A DNA stretch of 64,000 nt from JAVJSD01 sp040219575 (GTDB lineage Bacteria > Planctomycetota > Planctomycetia > Pirellulales > Pirellulaceae): assembly GCA_040219575.1 (NCBI GenBank), contig JAVJSD010000050.1:1-64000 (forward strand), written 5' to 3'. How positions within the stretch are numbered: position 1 is the stretch's first letter; each line of letters starts with the position of its first letter. The notes beneath the pieces are model-generated. The model searched no databases, was not told the origin of the DNA, and saw nothing but the letters and a program-made list of their open reading frames with translations. A program made the position numbers and the translations under genes. Below are positions 18,941 to 28,800 of the stretch, one piece after another.

Positions 18941-19522
18941 ATGAATTACGCACTCGCGTTGCTGCCCATCTGTCTCTTGCTCGCAACTGTAGCAGGGGCG
19001 GCGGAACCCGATGCGAAGCCCGCCAAGCCGGAAGTGTTGCGAGCGCTCGCGGAGATCGATCCGTCAGCGAAGGGGAAGGGCATCAGCGTGACGTGCCCCA
19101 AGGAAATATCCGCCTCGGCCAAAGGGCAGCACGAGTTGCAAATCAACTTTGCAAACCTGCTGCAGCAAGAAGTCTTCCTGACGGTGCGTTCATGGAATTT
19201 CCACGATTTGTTCTATGACCTCACGTCGAAAGACGGCGAGCTATTTGCGGGTGGGGGAGGAGGCGTGGACGATATGGATATTCCGGACAGCTACGGACTC
19301 CTACGCCGGCTCACCGCCTGCCGCTACAACGAATTGGGGCAAGCGAGGCTTTACGGCTCTGGGTTCGCCCAGACCACGGGCAAGGTCGAACTCCGCACGA
19401 ACAATCTCTCGGACTACATCGGCGGGGTCGTCACCGTGGCTGTGCCGGTTCAGGGCTACTTTCGAGCGACCGGCAAGTCGTTTTCGACGTTCGTCGAGTT
19501 TCGCCTGCGGGTCGTGGAGTGA
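18941..19522 (+). CDS. Secreted hypothetical protein
   Basis: 193 residues with a clean signal peptide (MNYALALLPICLLLATVAGA, cleavage near GAA). The mature part is predicted beta-rich: KGQHELQINFANLLQQEVF, a Gly-rich loop GGGGGVDDMD, and a final FSTFVEFRLRVVE strand, resembling a beta-sandwich of the kind used for protein-protein or carbohydrate contacts. No known family recognised. It follows msrA by 73 bases in the same direction and converges on the cytochrome gene with only 21 bases between the stops. Confidence 0.7.
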   Translation: MNYALALLPICLLLATVAGAAEPDAKPAKPEVLRALAEIDPSAKGKGISVTCPKEISASAKGQHELQINFANLLQQEVFLTVRSWNFHDLFYDLTSKDGELFAGGGGGVDDMDIPDSYGLLRRLTACRYNELGQARLYGSGFAQTTGKVELRTNNLSDYIGGVVTVAVPVQGYFRATGKSFSTFVEFRLRVVE

Positions 19523-19543
19523 CCGTGACGGTAGCTCGCACCC

Positions 19544-20947
19544 TCAAAGCGTCTTGAGATACTCCAGCACCGCCCGCTTCTGCGATTCGTCCAACTCGTC
19601 GGGAAAGGTGTGGCCGGCGTTGCTCATGCCGAAGCGGCTCGTGTCGAAATAGGTTCGCCGCTCTTTCGCGTCGCGCACTTCGTCTGGCAGCGCGTCGAAC
19701 GTTTCGACCTGCAGGCCGACGCGATCTGTGTCGTAACCGTTTTCACTGCGGCGCCATACTTGCGGCCGACCGTCCGGGTGCAGCAGGTGCCATAGCGTGG
19801 GGACCGAACCGTTGTGCAAATACGGGGCGGAGGCCCACACGCCGTCCAACGGCGGCGCCACGTAGCCGGGCGGCCTGTCGATCGTGTTCGACTCGCCGTA
19901 GCGGCCGAACCAGGATTGGCCGTAGTGTGCGCGTCCCTCGGGTGAGAGGGCGTGGTAGCGGACGGGATCGGTGCCGATCTCCTTCAGCGGCACGTTCACC
20001 TCGGGATACGATCCGTCTTCGCCATACGTGCCGTGGCAGCGGGCGCAGTGGGCCTCGAAGGCGATCTTGCCCTCGGCGGCGAGCTGGTCGTCGACCTTAT
20101 GCGGATTGCGGGGCGGCTCAAGCGACTCCAGGTAGGCGTAGATGTCGCGGAACTCGTCGTCCCAATCGTGCATGAACTTTTCGGGGCCGTTCTCCTTGAC
20201 CAACATGAACTGCATCAGCGGACGATGCCCCTTCTCGGCGAATCCGTCGATGTAGATCTGCCGCTTGCGGCGGAAGTGCCACCAGGCCGGCGCGTCCATG
20301 TCGTGGTGCACCATCTTCGGCATCGGGCGATCGGTGTGCACCACCAGGTCTTTGTCGCGGTACGCCAGCAGCACCACGCCGAACATCACGGCGTTGGTGG
20401 CGCCGTTGGTGTTCCCCAAGGGAATGACCAGCGAGCCGTAGTCCATCCGCGTCAGCTTTTTCTGCATCCGCACTTTCGTCTCGCGGATTTCTTCGGTCAG
20501 CGTCTGCAGCGCGAAGTGCGAGTTCGGCAGGCCGGGAAGGGTCTTGCCCTGCAGCTTGCCGCCGTGGCAGGCGAAGCAGTTCATCGTCCAATCGCCCCGC
20601 TCGTCGACCACGTACTGCAACGGCTTGCCGGAGTCGTCGCCCGGGCGCGTCGTCAGCCCGTACCGCGAAAACGCCATCGCTCGCCGCTCGTCGGGCGTGG
20701 CCTTCTCGGCCTCGCTACGCAATGGTTCGGGCCAGACTCGCCAGACGTTGTCGAACGTCTCCTGATCGAAGTCGGCCTCGGGGATGTACGCCTTTTCCGT
20801 CAGCAGCCGATAGCCTCGCTCGGCGGCCGTTTCGGCGGGGGAAGGTCGCCGAGTGGACGATTGCTCGTCCGGACTCGCCGCCAGAGCCAGCATGGGAGAA
20901 AGCCCCAGCAGCAGCGCTACGTTCAAGAGTGTTTGACGGCAGATCAT
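19544..20947 (-). CDS. Secreted di-haem cytochrome c protein
   Basis: 467 residues. The ATG at 20947 starts a signal peptide (MICRQTLLNVALLLGLSPML, cleavage near ALAA). Haem sites: CFACH at 124-128 and CARCH at 301-305. Between them is a domain with VIPLGNTNGATNAVMFGVVL and PKMVHHDMDAPAWWHFRRKR, and after the second haem site PPLDGVWASAPYLHNGSVPTLWHLL, the conserved end of a planctomycete cytochrome family distantly related to di-haem peroxidases and RoxA-type rubber oxygenases. A periplasmic oxidoreductase is likely; the substrate is unknown. The upstream gap (20948-21225) is shared with the divergent Rieske gene. Confidence 0.8.
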   Translation of the reverse strand: MICRQTLLNVALLLGLSPMLALAASPDEQSSTRRPSPAETAAERGYRLLTEKAYIPEADFDQETFDNVWRVWPEPLRSEAEKATPDERRAMAFSRYGLTTRPGDDSGKPLQYVVDERGDWTMNCFACHGGKLQGKTLPGLPNSHFALQTLTEEIRETKVRMQKKLTRMDYGSLVIPLGNTNGATNAVMFGVVLLAYRDKDLVVHTDRPMPKMVHHDMDAPAWWHFRRKRQIYIDGFAEKGHRPLMQFMLVKENGPEKFMHDWDDEFRDIYAYLESLEPPRNPHKVDDQLAAEGKIAFEAHCARCHGTYGEDGSYPEVNVPLKEIGTDPVRYHALSPEGRAHYGQSWFGRYGESNTIDRPPGYVAPPLDGVWASAPYLHNGSVPTLWHLLHPDGRPQVWRRSENGYDTDRVGLQVETFDALPDEVRDAKERRTYFDTSRFGMSNAGHTFPDELDESQKRAVLEYLKTL

Positions 20948-21225
20948 CGGTGGTGCGTATTGTGCAATCGTGTGGGACAAATTGTCGCGAACCGGACGAG
21001 TTGTCTTTGCGTTCATTATAGGCGAAGCGTCCAATCGGGCGCTCGTCGCGGTTCCTATCTTGGCGAAGTTTCCGCGAGAGCCGGACTTGAAAGACACCGG
21101 CGAGTGCATCCCGGCTTGGCGGCGCTCCATTCGTGAAAGTGGCCCGGTTTGTGCAACGGAGATCGACTCCTCTCGACTCCTCCAATCCTTGCATCGCCCA
21201 TGACCAGTCACCGTGGAGCCTTGTC

Positions 21226-22377
21226 ATGTTCGTTCATAAAAACCAGCTTGCCTACCAGATCCCACCCGAGTGGTACTACTCTCCCGCGCACTACGAGCGA
21301 GAAATCGACCGGTTGTTCCTGCCGACCTGGCACTTTGTGGGCTCCAAGGCCGACATGCCGCAAGACGGAGACTTTCGCACGCTGGAGCTGCTGGGCACGC
21401 CCCTTTTGATCCGCAACTTCGGCGGGCAATACCACGCCTTTTTGAACGTCTGTTCGCACCGCCACTGCCAATTGACCAGCGAGGCCCGCGGCCACAGCGA
21501 CGCGCTCCGGTGTCAGTATCACGGTTGGGAGTACGAGGCCTCGGGACGCACCCGCCGCATTCCCGACGCGGGCTGCTTCCGGCCGTTCGATCGAGAGAAC
21601 GCGCGGCTGCGCAAGTTTCGCCTGGAGACCTGCGGCGACCTGCTGTTCGTCTCGCTCGCCCGATCGGGCCCCGGCTTGCGGACGTACCTGGGCGCGTTTC
21701 ACGATCGACTGGAGACGCTGCTGGACGAGAATTGGCGGCTGGCCTGGACCTGGGAGCACGATTGCGCCAGCAACTGGAAGCTGCCGGTCGAGAATACGGT
21801 CGAGTCGTATCATTTGCCGTGCGTTCACTCGGGCGTCTTTGCGTCGGTGTATCCCAGCGAGGCGGCGCAGCAGCACGACTTGCACGAAAACTACTCGACG
21901 CTGCGATACGACCTGTCGGAAAACAAAACGATTTCATTCTGGCAGCGGTGGACGGCCGGCGTACTTGGAGCGGACTCGTCGAACATTTACGTTCATCACC
22001 TCGTCCACCCGCATTTGGTAATCACGATTAACGACCTGGTGATCTACGTGCACGTGTACCTGCCGACGTCGCCCACCACCACGCGGGCGATTGCCCGGGC
22101 GTATACCTATCGGGGCGATCGGCGAAACCCGCTGGCCTGGCTGGCGGCCCGCTCCACCGCGTGGAATACGCGCAGCGGCTTGTTGAAGGTTCAGCTTGAA
22201 GACGCCGCCGTGATGGGCCCCGCCCAGCGTGGCATCGAGTCGAGCGTACATCGGGGCTGCATTGGAACGCGCGAGGAGCGGGTTTACGCCTTCCAGAAGT
22301 TCGTTCGCGATCGTTGCGCGGCCCGTGATCAACGAATCCCCGAACTCGCCACGGCGAACCGTCAGCTGGCGTCGTAG
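21226..22377 (+). CDS. Rieske-type aromatic ring-hydroxylating dioxygenase, alpha subunit
   Basis: 383 residues. The N-terminal Rieske domain has Cys76-x-His78 (NVCSHRHC) and Cys96-x2-His99 (RCQYHGW). The catalytic domain has the mononuclear-iron motif ENTVESYHLPCVH, with His196 and His201, preceded by NWKLPVEN. The bridging acidic residue is Glu194, where Asp is usual. Such proteins insert O2 into aromatic rings or oxidise quaternary amines and need a reductase, which is not nearby. The ATG at 21226 is chosen over one 93 bases upstream because homologues begin just before the FLPTWHFVG segment. Divergent from the cytochrome gene; stops 8 bases before the convergent DUF1559 gene. Confidence 0.88.
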   Translation: MFVHKNQLAYQIPPEWYYSPAHYEREIDRLFLPTWHFVGSKADMPQDGDFRTLELLGTPLLIRNFGGQYHAFLNVCSHRHCQLTSEARGHSDALRCQYHGWEYEASGRTRRIPDAGCFRPFDRENARLRKFRLETCGDLLFVSLARSGPGLRTYLGAFHDRLETLLDENWRLAWTWEHDCASNWKLPVENTVESYHLPCVHSGVFASVYPSEAAQQHDLHENYSTLRYDLSENKTISFWQRWTAGVLGADSSNIYVHHLVHPHLVITINDLVIYVHVYLPTSPTTTRAIARAYTYRGDRRNPLAWLAARSTAWNTRSGLLKVQLEDAAVMGPAQRGIESSVHRGCIGTREERVYAFQKFVRDRCAARDQRIPELATANRQLAS

Positions 22378-22385
22378 TTGGGACT

Positions 22386-23474
22386 TCAAGGCGCGCCTTG
22401 CTCGTTCGGCGCTCGGCCGTCGTTCGGATCGGCCTTCGGTTCCGCGGCGGGCGATGGTTCCGCGGCGGGCGATGCATCCTGCTCCACTTCGACGCGCTGG
22501 TACGGCGGGCCGATCGGCCGGTCGCTGCCCGGTTGGGTCAACTCGGCGTCGTTGGGCGTCATCGCCCAGACCAGCACGCGGTAGTCGACCTTCTCGTTGA
22601 GGAAGTCGACCCGGCCGTCGGCGTAGGCCGCGTTCACGCCGCCGATGTGATAGCTCGAGGGGCGGGCGAAGCGCATCGATCCGTTTCCTTCGCCACGCCG
22701 CTGGTTGATCCGCAGCAGTTTGCCGCCGGGGTCGGCCCGACCGTCGACGACGCCCGCCATCCACACGAACGCGACCTGCGGCTCCTGCGAATCGGTCCAT
22801 TTGCCGCTGTCGACGTTCTCGCTGAGCAACAGCGTGAATTCGGCGCCGTCGTAGGCGTTCAGGTAAGCGAGCGACGTGACGTACGGATACGCGGTATGTT
22901 CGCGTTGCTGGAAGCGCTCTAGAAACACGCCGTTGGCCGGCCAGTCGGGCGGAAACTCGTCGCTGCCCTCCACGTCGGGCAGGCCGCTGTTGACCACGAA
23001 ACTCGACCAGCCGGGCTTCGCCGCGTTGTCGGGGGGCAGATTCTCGGGACAGACCAGCACTGAATAATACTCGTCGGGACTCTGGCCGCGCGTGGCGTCG
23101 GGGCCCTCGGCGCCGTAGCGATCGAGCGAATGCAGATTGGGGCCGGAGTTCTTCTTGGGATCGAAATCGACATACGGCAGGATGGAAAACGCCCAACCGG
23201 TGGCCCGAGGTTCGCCGTCGGCGGCGACGCCCTGCAGGTTGCGGTAGCCAGCGAACGATCCCTGCAGATCCTCCTGGGTGAGCATCGCCGCGGCCACGCG
23301 CATCTGCCGCTGCTGGCAATCGAGGCGGTAGGCGTCGGTCTGCCGGCTCAGCAGGAAGGGAAACGCCAACAGCAGCCCCAGCAGCAAGATGGCGACGATC
23401 ACCAGCACATCGCGGCGCATCGCCCCCCGTCGCGGGTGCTTCCCGTGCGGGCGTCGCGGTGGGAGGTCGAACAT
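22386..23474 (-). CDS. DUF1559 protein with H-x9-DG motif and a non-prepilin N-terminus
   Basis: 362 residues. One N-terminal helix (MRRDVLVIVAILLLGLLLAFP, about residues 19-39) is followed by the DUF1559 pseudopilin-like extracellular domain. The C-terminal signature is SYHIGGVNAAYADGRVDFL: His, nine residues, then Asp-Gly. Unlike most members it lacks a GFTLVE prepilin-peptidase site, so it is probably a simple membrane-anchored protein. The tail after about 325 is Pro/Ala/Glu-rich. Start could be 23474 or 23420, the latter just after a GGGGGG run. It faces a true prepilin gene across a 238-base divergent gap. Confidence 0.8.
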   Translation of the reverse strand: MFDLPPRRPHGKHPRRGAMRRDVLVIVAILLLGLLLAFPFLLSRQTDAYRLDCQQRQMRVAAAMLTQEDLQGSFAGYRNLQGVAADGEPRATGWAFSILPYVDFDPKKNSGPNLHSLDRYGAEGPDATRGQSPDEYYSVLVCPENLPPDNAAKPGWSSFVVNSGLPDVEGSDEFPPDWPANGVFLERFQQREHTAYPYVTSLAYLNAYDGAEFTLLLSENVDSGKWTDSQEPQVAFVWMAGVVDGRADPGGKLLRINQRRGEGNGSMRFARPSSYHIGGVNAAYADGRVDFLNEKVDYRVLVWAMTPNDAELTQPGSDRPIGPPYQRVEVEQDASPAAEPSPAAEPKADPNDGRAPNEQGAP

Positions 23475-23712
23475 GCGCCGGGCAATGGGAGAGGAGGGCT
23501 GGATTGGTTCACGCCTTGTTGTACGGTACGATGGAATGTGCGAAGGGGTTTGCAGCCGTTTTGGTCTGCTCCGGCCCCCACGTTGTGGGCGGTTGCCGGC
23601 GATTCTCGTCCCCTTCGCGGCGAATTCACGCCAGTTGCTTGACAGAAAGTTGCGGCTTGAGTCTACAATCATAGTGGACAAAAGTTGACCGTCACCGGGA
23701 AGAGGTCTTTTC

Positions 23713-25032
23713 ATGTCGCCCCGCCACTCGCTTTTCGCTCGCCGTCGTCGCCGAGGTTTGACGCTCGTCGAGATCATGGTCTCCGCCGCCATTTCACTGA
23801 TTGTGATTCTGGCCCTGGTGCAGTTGTTCAAGCACTCCGGCGACATCGTCAGCGAGGGCCGGGCCACGATCGAGATGGCGGGTCAGGTACGCCGGGCCGC
23901 GCAGCAAGTGCGCGAGGACCTGGCCGGATTGACTGTGCCGACCACCCCCTGGCCCACCGACGCCGCCGCGGACGGATATTTTGAGTACTTCGAAGGAACC
24001 GAGTGGGACGGCTTCACCGTGCTCGCCGGCGACACGGACCCCAATAACGACGTCTACGGCGATCTCGACGACGCGATCATGTTCACCGCCCGTAGCGACG
24101 AACGGCCGTTTGTGGGGCGTTATCTGGGCAATACCATCGAGTCGAACCTGGCCGAGATCATCATCTTCCCGTTTGGTCCCTCGGGACAGGAAAAGCGTCT
24201 CTATCGCCGCGTGCTGTTGATTCGCCCCGACCTGGCGGGCGGCGGCTTTTTGAATCTGGACGCCGGCAACGTCGCGTCCGGCGCGAGCCTCGCATCGCTG
24301 GCGGCCTTTTACAATCTGAACGACGTCTCCGTGCGAATCGATCGGGCCGACGGCGCCAATGGTTATCGCTTGCGCGCCAACTCACTGAGCGATCTCACCA
24401 AGCGCGAGAACCGCTTCCTGCACGTCGTCTATCCGCTGAACACGAACTCGTTTCCTTTCCCGTTCAATCAAACGTACTTGGGCAGCATGCTGCAGACGGG
24501 ACTGTTCGCGGGAAATGATGTCATTCTCGATCACGTCACCTCGTTCGACGTGAAGGCCTACGACCCCACCGCCCTGATCCGCCAGGACGCGACTTCCAGC
24601 CGCGCGTTGGAGCCGAGCGATCCCGGTTACGCCATTTCGGCCGGCGCCTCGCCGGCCATCCCGCCCATCGGGCAAGGGGCCTATGTCGATCTGGGATACA
24701 ATCGATACACCGTCGGCTCCTCGCGATTCTCGGGAGGCCCCCATGTCAAATCGCAATTGTTTCCGGCCAGTTACGCCGGATACACGTTCTGCACCTGGTC
24801 GTCGCACTACGAGCGCGACGGCTTCAACCAGGACAACGACGCGATCACCGACGAGGCCACGGACGGTCTCGACAATGATGGAGTCGCGGGAGTCGACGAC
24901 GGCGGAGAACTGGAAACCACGCCGCCGTATCCCTTCCCGCTGCGTTCGCTGCAGATCAAGATTCGCATCATGGACTCGGTCACGCAGAACGTGCGCCAGG
25001 CGACGATTCAAAACGACTTCTTCGACGAATAA
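23713..25032 (+). CDS. Prepilin-type protein (type II/IV secretion pseudopilin, PulJ/PilW-like)
   Basis: 439 residues. The N-terminus has the prepilin peptidase site RRRRG followed by LTLVEIMVSAAISLIVILALVQLF, with the Glu at position +5, giving a cleavable leader of about 15 residues. The large C-terminal domain has LDDAIMFTARSDERPF and an acidic, Asn-rich stretch with DNDAITDEATDGLDNDG that resembles a calcium-binding loop, seen in minor pseudopilins. It should be an exported component of a type II secretion or pilus-like machine. The start at 23713 is fixed by the leader. No other pilin genes are adjacent. Confidence 0.85.
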   Translation: MSPRHSLFARRRRRGLTLVEIMVSAAISLIVILALVQLFKHSGDIVSEGRATIEMAGQVRRAAQQVREDLAGLTVPTTPWPTDAAADGYFEYFEGTEWDGFTVLAGDTDPNNDVYGDLDDAIMFTARSDERPFVGRYLGNTIESNLAEIIIFPFGPSGQEKRLYRRVLLIRPDLAGGGFLNLDAGNVASGASLASLAAFYNLNDVSVRIDRADGANGYRLRANSLSDLTKRENRFLHVVYPLNTNSFPFPFNQTYLGSMLQTGLFAGNDVILDHVTSFDVKAYDPTALIRQDATSSRALEPSDPGYAISAGASPAIPPIGQGAYVDLGYNRYTVGSSRFSGGPHVKSQLFPASYAGYTFCTWSSHYERDGFNQDNDAITDEATDGLDNDGVAGVDDGGELETTPPYPFPLRSLQIKIRIMDSVTQNVRQATIQNDFFDE

Positions 25033-25102
25033 TCTCGTCCGCGGAAATCCCCGTCCACTTCCACCAGCGCGCGTTCGCCGACGGAAGAGGACGTCCGTCG
25101 TA

Positions 25103-25141
25103 CTCTGAAATCTGAAATCCGAAATCCGAAATCTGAAATCC
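25103..25141. repeat. Tandem heptamer tract (GAAATCY)n
   Basis: Five to six near-perfect 7-base units of the form TCTGAAA/TCCGAAA run back to back. The tract lies just before the first coding-like codons of the following gene and is conspicuously AT-richer than its surroundings. Confidence 0.75.
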
Positions 25142-25183
25142 TCCCCCCACCCCATCCGCCTCCGCGGTCCCTGGCAGTACCGC

Positions 25184-25594
25184 GTGCTCTCCCCTGCCTC
25201 GTCCGTCTCGGGCCGCGTCAGTATGCCGTGCGACTGGTCCGTTTCGCTGGGCGCGGATTTTCGCGGCCGCGTGGCCTACACCCGCCGTTTTCGGCGGCCG
25301 ACAGGTCTGGCGCCCGGGCAGCGGGTGGAGCTGGTCCTCGACGGGGTCGACGCCCTGGGCTGGGTGTCGCTGAACGGAACTCGCCTGCTGGAGATTCCAC
25401 CGGGCGGCGCACCGGCGCGGATCGAGATCGCCGAACTGCTCGCCGACCGCAACGAACTGGTGGTGGAAGTCGAACTTCCCGCCGCCGAGTCGCGGCCGCT
25501 CCGACCGGCCGGACGCGAGCACTCGGCCGGCGGACACTTCGGCGAAGTCCGCCTCGAGATCCACGATCCCGATTCCTTGCGGCGCTCCGTCTAG
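25184..25594 (+). CDS. Small sugar-binding (GH2 N-domain-like) protein with an unclear start
   Basis: At least 136 residues. The pattern (RVAYTRRFRRP, then VELVLDGVDALGWVSLNG, then ELLADRNELVVEVELP) is that of the jelly-roll sugar-binding domain of glycoside hydrolase family 2, here on its own. No export signal. GTG at 25184 is the first conventional start, but coding quality extends upstream (PIRLRGPWQYRVLS from 25151), and no ATG, GTG or TTG exists in frame there. Either a CTG or ATC codon is used or the 5' end was replaced by the heptamer tract at 25103-25141. Carbohydrate binding is an inference from the fold. Confidence 0.6.
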   Translation: MLSPASSVSGRVSMPCDWSVSLGADFRGRVAYTRRFRRPTGLAPGQRVELVLDGVDALGWVSLNGTRLLEIPPGGAPARIEIAELLADRNELVVEVELPAAESRPLRPAGREHSAGGHFGEVRLEIHDPDSLRRSV

Positions 25595-25662
25595 CCCGGG
25601 CTATCCGATCGGGCCGGCGACCGCGAATCGTTCGCGGCGCATGGTTGTTGGGGTATCATTCG

Positions 25663-25827
25663 GTAGCATGGCCGCCCCCGGCCGTGAATGCGCGTTCCAC
25701 CACGCTCGGCTCTTAGCTCCCGAAGACCCGCGTGAGCGATTGCAACGTCTCGCTGCATGCGGATCGAGCCAAGCGCTGACGCTGCATTGGAAGGACCGCC
25801 GATTCACGGCCGGGGGCGCCATGCTAC
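25663..25827. repeat. Family B palindrome pair (REPIN-like)
   Basis: GTAG at 25663-25666 is followed by a hairpin with arms CATGGCCG and CGGCCGTG (25667-25686, one mismatch). The inverse copy lies at 25805-25827 and ends in CTAC. Two GTAG-headed hairpins face each other across about 120 bases of non-coding DNA, the REPIN plan. It sits between the sugar-binding-like gene and the end of the chemotaxis hybrid gene. Confidence 0.75.
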
Positions 25828-25868
25828 TTGCTTGGCCGCCAATGCGCTTGCGGCTATCGAATCGGCGA

Positions 25869-28800
25869 TCACTCGGACGTTGGTTTTCGGTCGTTCGGCC
25901 GCGGGGCCGATCTCTCTTGGGCCGAAAGCCCCAGGTCGGCAAGCGTCTGATAGAGCCGCTCCATCTTCAAGGGTTTCACCAGGTGGGCGTCGAAGCCGGC
26001 GGCGCGGACGGCGCGGCGGTCCTCCTCGCGGCCGTAGCCGGTCAGCGCGACGAGCCGCACGGCGCCGTTGGTGGAAGACCGGACCGCCTTGGCCAACTCG
26101 TACCCGTTCATTCCCGGCAGGCCGATATCGATCAGTCCCACGTCGGGGTGATCGCGCAACAGAACGTCGAGGCCTTCCAGGCCGTCGGCCGCCTCGCTGA
26201 CGACAAAACCGTCCGCCTCCAGCAACATCCGCAGCGTGACGCGGATCGCGGCGCTATCCTCGACCAGCAACACGTGCAGTCCCGCCAGCGAAGGCGTCCG
26301 GCGGGAAGCATCGACCGCGTCGCTCTTGCTCCGCCTGGTGATCGGCAGGCTGACGACGAATTCACTCCCGCGCCCCACGCCCTCGCTGTGGGCCGAAACC
26401 TCGCCGCCGTGCAACGCCACCAGCGAGCGGACCAGCGTCAGGCCCACGCCCATTCCGCCGTCGCTGCGATCGAGCGTCTTGTCGGCCTGCATGAACGGTT
26501 CAAAGATGTCGTCGAGTCGCTCGGCCGGGATCCCCTCGCCGTCGTCGCGAACCACGATTCGCGCCCTCCGCCCCGTTCTCTCGATGTGCAGTCCGATTCG
26601 GCCCTCGGTCGGCGTGTACTTCGAGGCGTTGTTGAGCAGGTTCCCCACGATCTGCTGCAACCGCGCCGAATCGCCGTAGACCGGCAGCGGCTTGTCGGGC
26701 GGCGACACGCTGAGTTGCTGCCGGCGGCCCTCGAAGATCGACCGGTTGGCGTCGACGGCCTCCCGAGCCACTTCGCGAAGATCGATCACCTCCTTGCGCA
26801 ATTCGATCTTGTCCTGCGTGATGCGCGACACATCAAGCAGGTCGTCGAGCAGTCGCGCCATCTGGCCCGCCTGCCGGTCGGCGATGTCGAAGGCGACTTC
26901 GAGATCGCGCGGAGAGCTCTTTTGCATCCGCAGGGCGCGAATCGAATTCAGCACGGCGCTCAAGGGGTTGCGCAGTTCGTGCGAGAGCATGGCCAGAAAC
27001 GAGTCGCGACGCTCCACGGCCAGCCGGACCGCGTCTTCGGCCTGCTTGCGGCGTTTGATGTCCTTGGCGATCGTGGCGATCGCGTCGGGTTGGCCCTGTT
27101 CGTTCATCAGCAGCGACAGCGTCAGCAGCACGGGACGAACCTCCCCCGACTTGTTGCGGCGGGAGACCTCGACGTTTCGCACCTTCTCCTTCTCGCGGCA
27201 TCGCCTCCGCAACGTGGTCGAGTGTGCGTGCTGGTCCTCGGGCGACAGGATGGAAGCGTGGCGTCCCAGGAGTTCCTGGCGCTGGTAGCCGTAGGCTTCA
27301 ACCGCCTCGTCGTTGAGGTGCACGATTTTGCCGGTGAGGTCCTCGATGATGATCGGGTCGGCGGCGTCCTCGAACACCTTCGACATCCGCCGCAGGTCGG
27401 TCTCGGTCCTTTTGAGCAGGCTGATGTCGATCAGGCTCAGCACGACGCCCTCCACTTCCCCCGTGCGGGCGCGATATGGCAGGATCCGCAACAGGTAGGG
27501 GGCGCCGGCGCGATCCAGGATCTCCCGCTCCAGGCGTTCGTTGCGGTCGATCACGCCTTCGAGTTCGTCGATCAACTCGGGCAGATCCAGCGAGTGCGCG
27601 AAGCCTTCGATCGGTCGCCCGACGTCGCTGGGCAGAAGATGAAAGGTAGAGGCGATCTGCGGGGTGAATTTGCGGATCTTCAATTCGCGGTCGAGGAAAA
27701 TCGTGCCCACGTCGCCCGCCGCCAGCAGGTTGTCGATGTCCGCGTTGAGCTCCGTCAGTTCGCCGATCTTTCGTTGGTACTCGGCGTTGACCGTGTACAA
27801 CTCCTCGTTGACGCTGTGCAGTTCCTCGTTGGTGCTTTGCAGTTCCTCGTTCGAGGCGACCAGTTCTTCATTGGCCGCCTGCAGCTCTTCATTGGCGGTC
27901 TCCATCTCCTCGAGCGTCGCCTGCAGGTTCTCGCGGGTGAACTTCAGTTCCTCTTCGAGCGCCTCGATCTGTTGTCCCGAGCGGTGTTTGATGTCGAGCG
28001 ATTCGTCGTCGCTTTCGGCCGCCACGGGGCGCGCCGCCCGTTCGTCGAGAGTCACCAGGAAGTGTTTCTCGGCGCCGTCGGTCGTCGGCACCGGCAGCAC
28101 GGTCAACCGCAGCTCCCGCTCGCCTTCGGAGGTGCTGGATTCGACGCCGGTGTACGTCACCGCCTCGCGGGCCAGCCGCGCTTGCCGCAGGGCGCCGCTG
28201 AGCGCGAGTTTCAACTCCTGCGGCACCATTTCCAACACGTTCAGCGAGGAATGGCCTTCGGGTACGCGCAGAAACCGGTTGGCGCCGGCGTAGGCGTGCA
28301 GCAGCTGAAAGTTCTCGGTCACCAGCAGGCTGGGGGGCGCGTGGTGACGGATCAACATCTCCTGGGCCGCCGTGTGCGGCCGATCGATGCGGACGGCTTG
28401 GGAAGGCTTGACCGGCGAGGTTGGCGCCCGAAGTCCGCGGGACTCCGGAGAGACCGGCAGCCGGATGTCGGCCGGCAGGCTGACGTCGTCCGACTTGCGA
28501 TAGATCTTCCAATGCGGGTCGAGCGTGGTGAATCCATCGGAGAGTTCGCCGGGACTTTCGCTCGGACCGAGGAACAACACGCCGCCGTGCCGCAATCCGA
28601 AATGAAACAGCGACAAGGCCTTCTTCTGCGTGGCCGCGTTGAAATAGATCAGCAGATTGCGGCAGGTGATTAGATCGATTTTCGTGAAGGGGGCGTCGCG
28701 GATGACGTTGTGCGGCGCGAAGACGATCATCCGCCGCAGGTCGGCGTCGACCACGTAGCCGCCGTCGGTTTGCGTGAAGTACCGCTGCAGGCGGTCCTCG

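Noticed and set aside
24382..25155. Minus-strand frame with a RFRISDFRFQ start
   Set aside because: This peptide is simply the translation of the heptamer tract followed by antisense of the prepilin gene.
25641..28673. Open frame of about 1000 codons on the plus strand
   Set aside because: It lies antisense to the CheB-CheR-kinase hybrid, whose domains are unmistakable; its translation is His/Arg/Val-rich without any family motif.
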